A stretch of 64,000 nt of DNA, taken from assembly GCA_913020495.1 (NCBI GenBank), contig CAJWBJ010000003.1, positions 1 to 64,000 of the forward strand, given 5' to 3'. The notes beneath the pieces are model-generated. The model saw only the letters and a list, made by a program, of their open reading frames with translations. It was not told where the DNA came from and made no database searches. Of the stretch, positions 60,029 to 64,000 are shown one piece after another. The number at the start of each line of letters is the position of its first letter. The first letter of the stretch is position 1. The position numbers were made by a program, and so were the translations under genes. Source of the DNA: an uncultured Oleiphilus sp. GTDB taxonomy: Bacteria > Pseudomonadota > Gammaproteobacteria > Pseudomonadales > Oleiphilaceae.

Positions 60029-60895
60029 TTACCAATAAGATAAACCATATTGGTCGCTGTATTTTTTGATAATTTGGTCATAAGTTCCATCTGCTTTTAT
60101 TTTTGCTAAGCCAGCATCCAATGCTCTAAAAATTTTCTCTGTATTGGCTATTTTACTTAGCATAAAATGCACTGAGCCTGTTTTGACTACCGATACCGGC
60201 AACGTAACAATCTCATTCTCATACCCTTTGCTTCGTACTTCTATTGATTCATAGGGAATATGGCCCAAATAACCATCAATACGCTTACCGATTAACTTGG
60301 CCATATTTTGTTTATTACTCGCGACTCGCTGCACCCGTTCACCCATAGCTTCCAACAAAACATCCATCTCGTTACCGTAAACATTACCAAATTCAATTCC
60401 AATTCCATCAAACTCTCTTGCAAGCTCTTCTAAGGAAAACCGGGAATATTTTTCTACATCGGTTTTTCGTACATAAATAGCAACGTACTCATTACGGTAA
60501 GGTTTGGTAAAAAAAGCATATTCGGCTCTTTCTTGCGTCCAGGATACAGCCGTCGCAAGATCAAGCTCTCCGCTCTTTACCCACTGAAGATGGCGTGCCC
60601 ATGGAATTTCCAAACGGGTATTTCTCCAAGTACAGCCTGATGCTTTTACTACGGCATCCAATAGCTCCATATCGAGCCCGCTAGGTTTGTCATAAGTTCC
60701 CATTAGAAAAGGCTCCCATCGCCCTCCCCAACCATTTACAAGCTCCTTATTACATTCGGCCATAAGCGCCGTACTATTTACAAATAAAGCAAATAACACA
60801 CTAAATAAACAGAGTTTACGTTTAATAACCACACTTTGAAGCTTCATAGCGCCTCCATGAAAATCTGCACCGGAAATAAGAAAAATAGCAGACAT
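60029..60895 (-). CDS. Periplasmic solute-binding protein, SBP_bac_3 family (orphan)
   Basis: WGGRWEPFLMGTYDKPSGLDMELLDAVVKASG, RNTRLEIPWARHLQWVKSGELDLATAVSWTQERAEYAFFTKPYR, ALDAGLAKIKADGTYDQIIKKY. Confidence 0.85.
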   Translation of the reverse strand: MSAIFLISGADFHGGAMKLQSVVIKRKLCLFSVLFALFVNSTALMAECNKELVNGWGGRWEPFLMGTYDKPSGLDMELLDAVVKASGCTWRNTRLEIPWARHLQWVKSGELDLATAVSWTQERAEYAFFTKPYRNEYVAIYVRKTDVEKYSRFSLEELAREFDGIGIEFGNVYGNEMDVLLEAMGERVQRVASNKQNMAKLIGKRIDGYLGHIPYESIEVRSKGYENEIVTLPVSVVKTGSVHFMLSKIANTEKIFRALDAGLAKIKADGTYDQIIKKYSDQYGLSYW

Positions 60896-61234
60896 CTTTC
60901 ATCTTTTTGCTGTAAGAAAATTGATGGGCAATATGCCGATACATCCGCGCATTTGAATTAGCAGTCAACTATTTAAAAGTATCGTACATTTCTAATTTTA
61001 ATCCAGTTCAATCATAACCAGCATTCGCTCTAAACAACCAGGGCCAGGCTGCTTAAAAAATATAAGACCGGGTTTGACTGGCAGTTTGAAGGAGGGGAGG
61101 AACAATAAGACGCTACTAGTACATGAAACTTATCAACATTAAGTGACTGTATTCAACCTATGCTAGTCAGTGTTTGTTCGTCTGCATCTAGTCAATGTAT
61201 CGTAAGCGTTGGATCATTGAGGAAGTGCATAATG

Positions 61235-61906
61235 TCAAAATGGGCAAGGACATGGTCCATTGATACGTTCCCCTGAAACCGGATGATCAAACTCTAGACT
61301 CGTCGCATGTAGCATTAAACGGTCTGCCATGAAAAATGCTTCATCACTTGCATATAAATCACAACCTAAAATAGGATGACCCAAAGCCTGACTATGAATT
61401 CGCAATTGATGCGTCCGGCCTGACACAGGCTTAAAAATCACCCGTGTTATGTTTGGTGATACAAGTTTCTCAACAACCTGATAGTTTGTTAGTGCCGACT
61501 TACCTTCCTCATGACATATTTTTTGTAAGGGGAAATTAGGTCGATCTTTTGCTAGAGGGTAATCAATGAAACCTTCATCTTTCGGTACGTGGCCATAAAG
61601 TAATGCGGTATAGGTTTTATTTGTACTACGCGCTTGAAATTGCTTCGTTAACAAGCCATTTACTTCTTTATTTAAAGCCACCAGCATAATGCCTGATGTA
61701 CCAAAATCTAAGCGGTGCACCAGTGTTGCTGTAGGAAAATCTTGGACCAAACGATAATGAACAGAATCTTTATTGAGTGGGTGCTTGCCTGAAAGGCTCA
61801 ATAAACGTGCTGGTTTATTGATTAGTAAGATATGTTCGTCCTGATACAGTAATTTAATCTGCTCATGACAGGCAGGTACGATAAATGGGTCGGCTTGTGG
61901 TTGCAT
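61235..61906 (-). CDS. RluA-family pseudouridine synthase (RluA-like)
   Basis: ILLINKPARLLSLSGKHPLN, LVHRLDFGTSGIMLVAL, KTYTALLYG, VSGRTHQLRIHSQALGHPILGCDLY. Confidence 0.92.
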   Translation of the reverse strand: MQPQADPFIVPACHEQIKLLYQDEHILLINKPARLLSLSGKHPLNKDSVHYRLVQDFPTATLVHRLDFGTSGIMLVALNKEVNGLLTKQFQARSTNKTYTALLYGHVPKDEGFIDYPLAKDRPNFPLQKICHEEGKSALTNYQVVEKLVSPNITRVIFKPVSGRTHQLRIHSQALGHPILGCDLYASDEAFFMADRLMLHATSLEFDHPVSGERINGPCPCPF

Positions 61907-61918
61907 ATTATAATAAAA

Positions 61919-62800
61919 CTATTCCGTTACGATGGGGTTTTTAATGCCTTTTATGAAATACTCATTATAGATTTTCTCAAATGCGACATTATCCTGATCC
62001 CATTCCTGCCTGTACTTAATATATGTTTTATAAAAATCCTGATTGATTAAGGTATTGAATTTATTGATCACTTCTTTGCCAAAATCACTATTTGAACAAG
62101 CCCCAGCCACCAGCTTGTGCCGCATTCCTTCATCGAGGTAATAATAACGATAATTATCACTCAAGTTATCAATTTTCAGCTCACTATAGTGAGTAATGCT
62201 CATTCTGATCACATAATCGACACGTTTTTTATCTAAAAAAACCACACTCATTTCATTACGGTTATTACTGAACTCCCTAACCTTTCCTGAACCCAAGTAA
62301 GGAGAAAGTATCGACGCTAATAAGGGGTACCTTGAGTTGCTTGTATTTTCATAATATAAAGGCAGAATTCCCGCTGTATAGTCAGTTTTGCTAAGCAGAT
62401 GCTTCAGAGAGACTGATTGTCTGTCGCCTAATTCTCTAGCCAACTCTGAGTCCCTTCTGGTAACGATACCGAAACGAGGTGTAAATCCGTATGGTTTAGA
62501 GTAAACAATTTTATCTGGCCAATAACCCAGCCATAAATGCAAAGAACAAACATTACCTTGCGACCACGAGCGGTTTATCCGGTTCAAGGTTTGAAACTGT
62601 ATTTCGTGTTCATACTCTGGCATAAGCTTGGTCGTATGATCCAGGAATTTATCTAAATAACCTCGCCCTTTAAAATCCCCCGTTTCGATATATTCAGGTG
62701 TTAGCTTCCACTTGACCCAAGTTATTTTCTCTTTTGAATGCAGCGTTGAAGAAGCTAAAAGAACAAATAACACAAATACAAAGTGAAAAAACTTTATCAT
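61919..62800 (-). CDS. Divergent periplasmic solute-binding-like protein
   Basis: Signal peptide; W-x-LTPEYIETGDFKGRGYLDKFLD...VVFLDKKRVDYVIR organisation resembling SBP-type proteins. Confidence 0.5.
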   Translation of the reverse strand: MIKFFHFVFVLFVLLASSTLHSKEKITWVKWKLTPEYIETGDFKGRGYLDKFLDHTTKLMPEYEHEIQFQTLNRINRSWSQGNVCSLHLWLGYWPDKIVYSKPYGFTPRFGIVTRRDSELARELGDRQSVSLKHLLSKTDYTAGILPLYYENTSNSRYPLLASILSPYLGSGKVREFSNNRNEMSVVFLDKKRVDYVIRMSITHYSELKIDNLSDNYRYYYLDEGMRHKLVAGACSNSDFGKEVINKFNTLINQDFYKTYIKYRQEWDQDNVAFEKIYNEYFIKGIKNPIVTE

Positions 62801-63330
62801 TAATAAATTACCCCACTATGATCAATCTGAGTTAGATACACCCTCATATCGAACTCTAACTGATGGTAATCGGGTAACATGTGCAGGCAAAGCTGATAGA
62901 ACGCTTTGTTATGCTCTTTCTCTTTAAGGTGGGCTAGTTCATGAACCACAATCATCTTCAAAAATGCTTCGGGTGCCGCTTTAAAAATAGCGCTAATTCG
63001 AATACCATTTTTAGTTTTTAACTTTCCACCATGAGCCCTAGTCGCGTAACTATGTAAGCCGAGCGCATTATTGATGACATGAATCTTTTGATCATACTGA
63101 ATATGACTTAGCGGGCCGGATTTCTTCATGTGACGATTTTTAAGTCCCATCACATAATCACGCAAAGCTTTATCGGTACTAATGTCATGTGGCTCTGGGT
63201 ACTTGTTCAACAAAAATTTCTTAAGCCGGTTCTGATCGATCATTGTTTGGATTTGACCTTTCAGCTCAGGTGAATAAGCTGAAAGATATTTCAACGTCGG
63301 CGGAGGTGTTGAAGAGACAGGTAAAGGCAT
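62800..63330 (-). CDS. YgjP/DUF45-like zinc metallopeptidase
   Basis: VVHELAHLKEKEHNKAFYQLCLHMLPDYHQLEFDMR. Confidence 0.85.
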   Translation of the reverse strand: MPLPVSSTPPPTLKYLSAYSPELKGQIQTMIDQNRLKKFLLNKYPEPHDISTDKALRDYVMGLKNRHMKKSGPLSHIQYDQKIHVINNALGLHSYATRAHGGKLKTKNGIRISAIFKAAPEAFLKMIVVHELAHLKEKEHNKAFYQLCLHMLPDYHQLEFDMRVYLTQIDHSGVIY

Positions 63331-63340
63331 AAAAAATAGC

Positions 63341-63784
63341 TCAGCCGTAGATAGGGTGCGGCGGTGGTGGTTGAATCGAGCTAATTAACTTTACTATCTC
63401 TTCTTTCAAGACATCATCACCAATATTACCAGCTTGTTCATTCGCTTTTTCAGCTGCGGCTAAAGCTTGCTCATTTTCACCCAGTTCTTTAAACAAAACA
63501 GCCATTGCATAATTAATGGATGCGATATAATCAAAGGCTGATTCAGCCTCTGCAAATGCTAAGGCTTTTTTATACAGCACGATGGCATCATCACTTTCTT
63601 CGGTAAAGTCTGCCAAGGTTTCCCACTGCACAGGATGATTTTTCTCTGTCCCTTCATGCTCTTCACATAAAGCACGCAACTCACCATATAGTTCTTCAAA
63701 CAGCGTGGTATTGTCCCTATGCGCGGCTCTTAGCAAGTCCTCTGCAAGTGTATGAACTTTTTTGTACAACTTGGTACTTAACAT
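63341..63784 (-). CDS. TPR-like protein of unknown function
   Basis: TPR-like helical pattern: AIVLYKKALAFAEAESAFDYIASINYAMAVLFKELGENEQALAAAEKA. Confidence 0.6.
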   Translation of the reverse strand: MLSTKLYKKVHTLAEDLLRAAHRDNTTLFEELYGELRALCEEHEGTEKNHPVQWETLADFTEESDDAIVLYKKALAFAEAESAFDYIASINYAMAVLFKELGENEQALAAAEKANEQAGNIGDDVLKEEIVKLISSIQPPPPHPIYG

Positions 63785-63882
63785 ATTTAAAGCGCCTTCA
63801 TTTGTTTGCCATAGCTTAATTGGGTTATTCTACTACAAACTGCAGCAGACTAATCCATATTGATGACTCCCCCAGGAAAATT

Positions 63883-64000
63883 ATGAAAATTCAAGATATC
63901 TCCATTACCAACAATCAAAAAAAATCACTGTTAAAAGCGATCAAAGATCCGCAAATACTCGTTCAGGAAGACAGTGGTGATTTAGTCGTGAATGTTACAG
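63883..64000 (+). CDS. Partial ORF running off window end, unknown function
   Basis: ATG at 63883 reads MKIQDISITNNQKKSLLKAIKDPQILVQEDSGDLVVNVT, open to end. Confidence 0.5.
   Translation, partial: MKIQDISITNNQKKSLLKAIKDPQILVQEDSGDLVVNVT

Overview
64-kb bacterial chromosomal window, probably a marine-type gammaproteobacterium (taxon is inference from gene families only). Coding density is high. I saw no tRNA, rRNA, CRISPR array, transposase or phage genes. Main blocks: (i) orphan periplasmic solute-binding proteins next to a truncated sensor-like ORF; (ii) an AraC / ferredoxin / CYP153-like P450 / ferredoxin reductase module; (iii) a Tll0287-like haem protein convergent with a chemoreceptor fused to bacteriohemerythrin; (iv) a same-strand cluster of thermostable-hemolysin-family protein, AMP-ligase, TauD-like dioxygenase, SDR, small exported protein, and two-component system; (v) a Zrg-like (DUF2796/ABC/DUF3299) operon; (vi) a PEP-CTERM protein; (vii) an operon of an FG-GAP/ASPIC-UnbV/HEAT protein and two tandem paralogs that each fuse a His-containing membrane domain to a pentahaem cytochrome c; (viii) a convergent operon of a Cys-rich TSP3/Ig lipoprotein, unknown proteins, a ~3,940-aa Ig-like repeat protein with exact 2,916-bp and 690-bp internal duplications, and a DsbC-like CPYC protein; (ix) glutathione-dependent formaldehyde detoxification, TrxC, SUKH, RNase H with viroplasmin domain, acyl-CoA dehydrogenase, quinone oxidoreductase, ACR3, RluA-type synthase and YgjP-like peptidase. 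The strongest candidates for an undescribed system are (vii) and (viii), followed by (iv). All family calls are from reading motifs; no database search was run.
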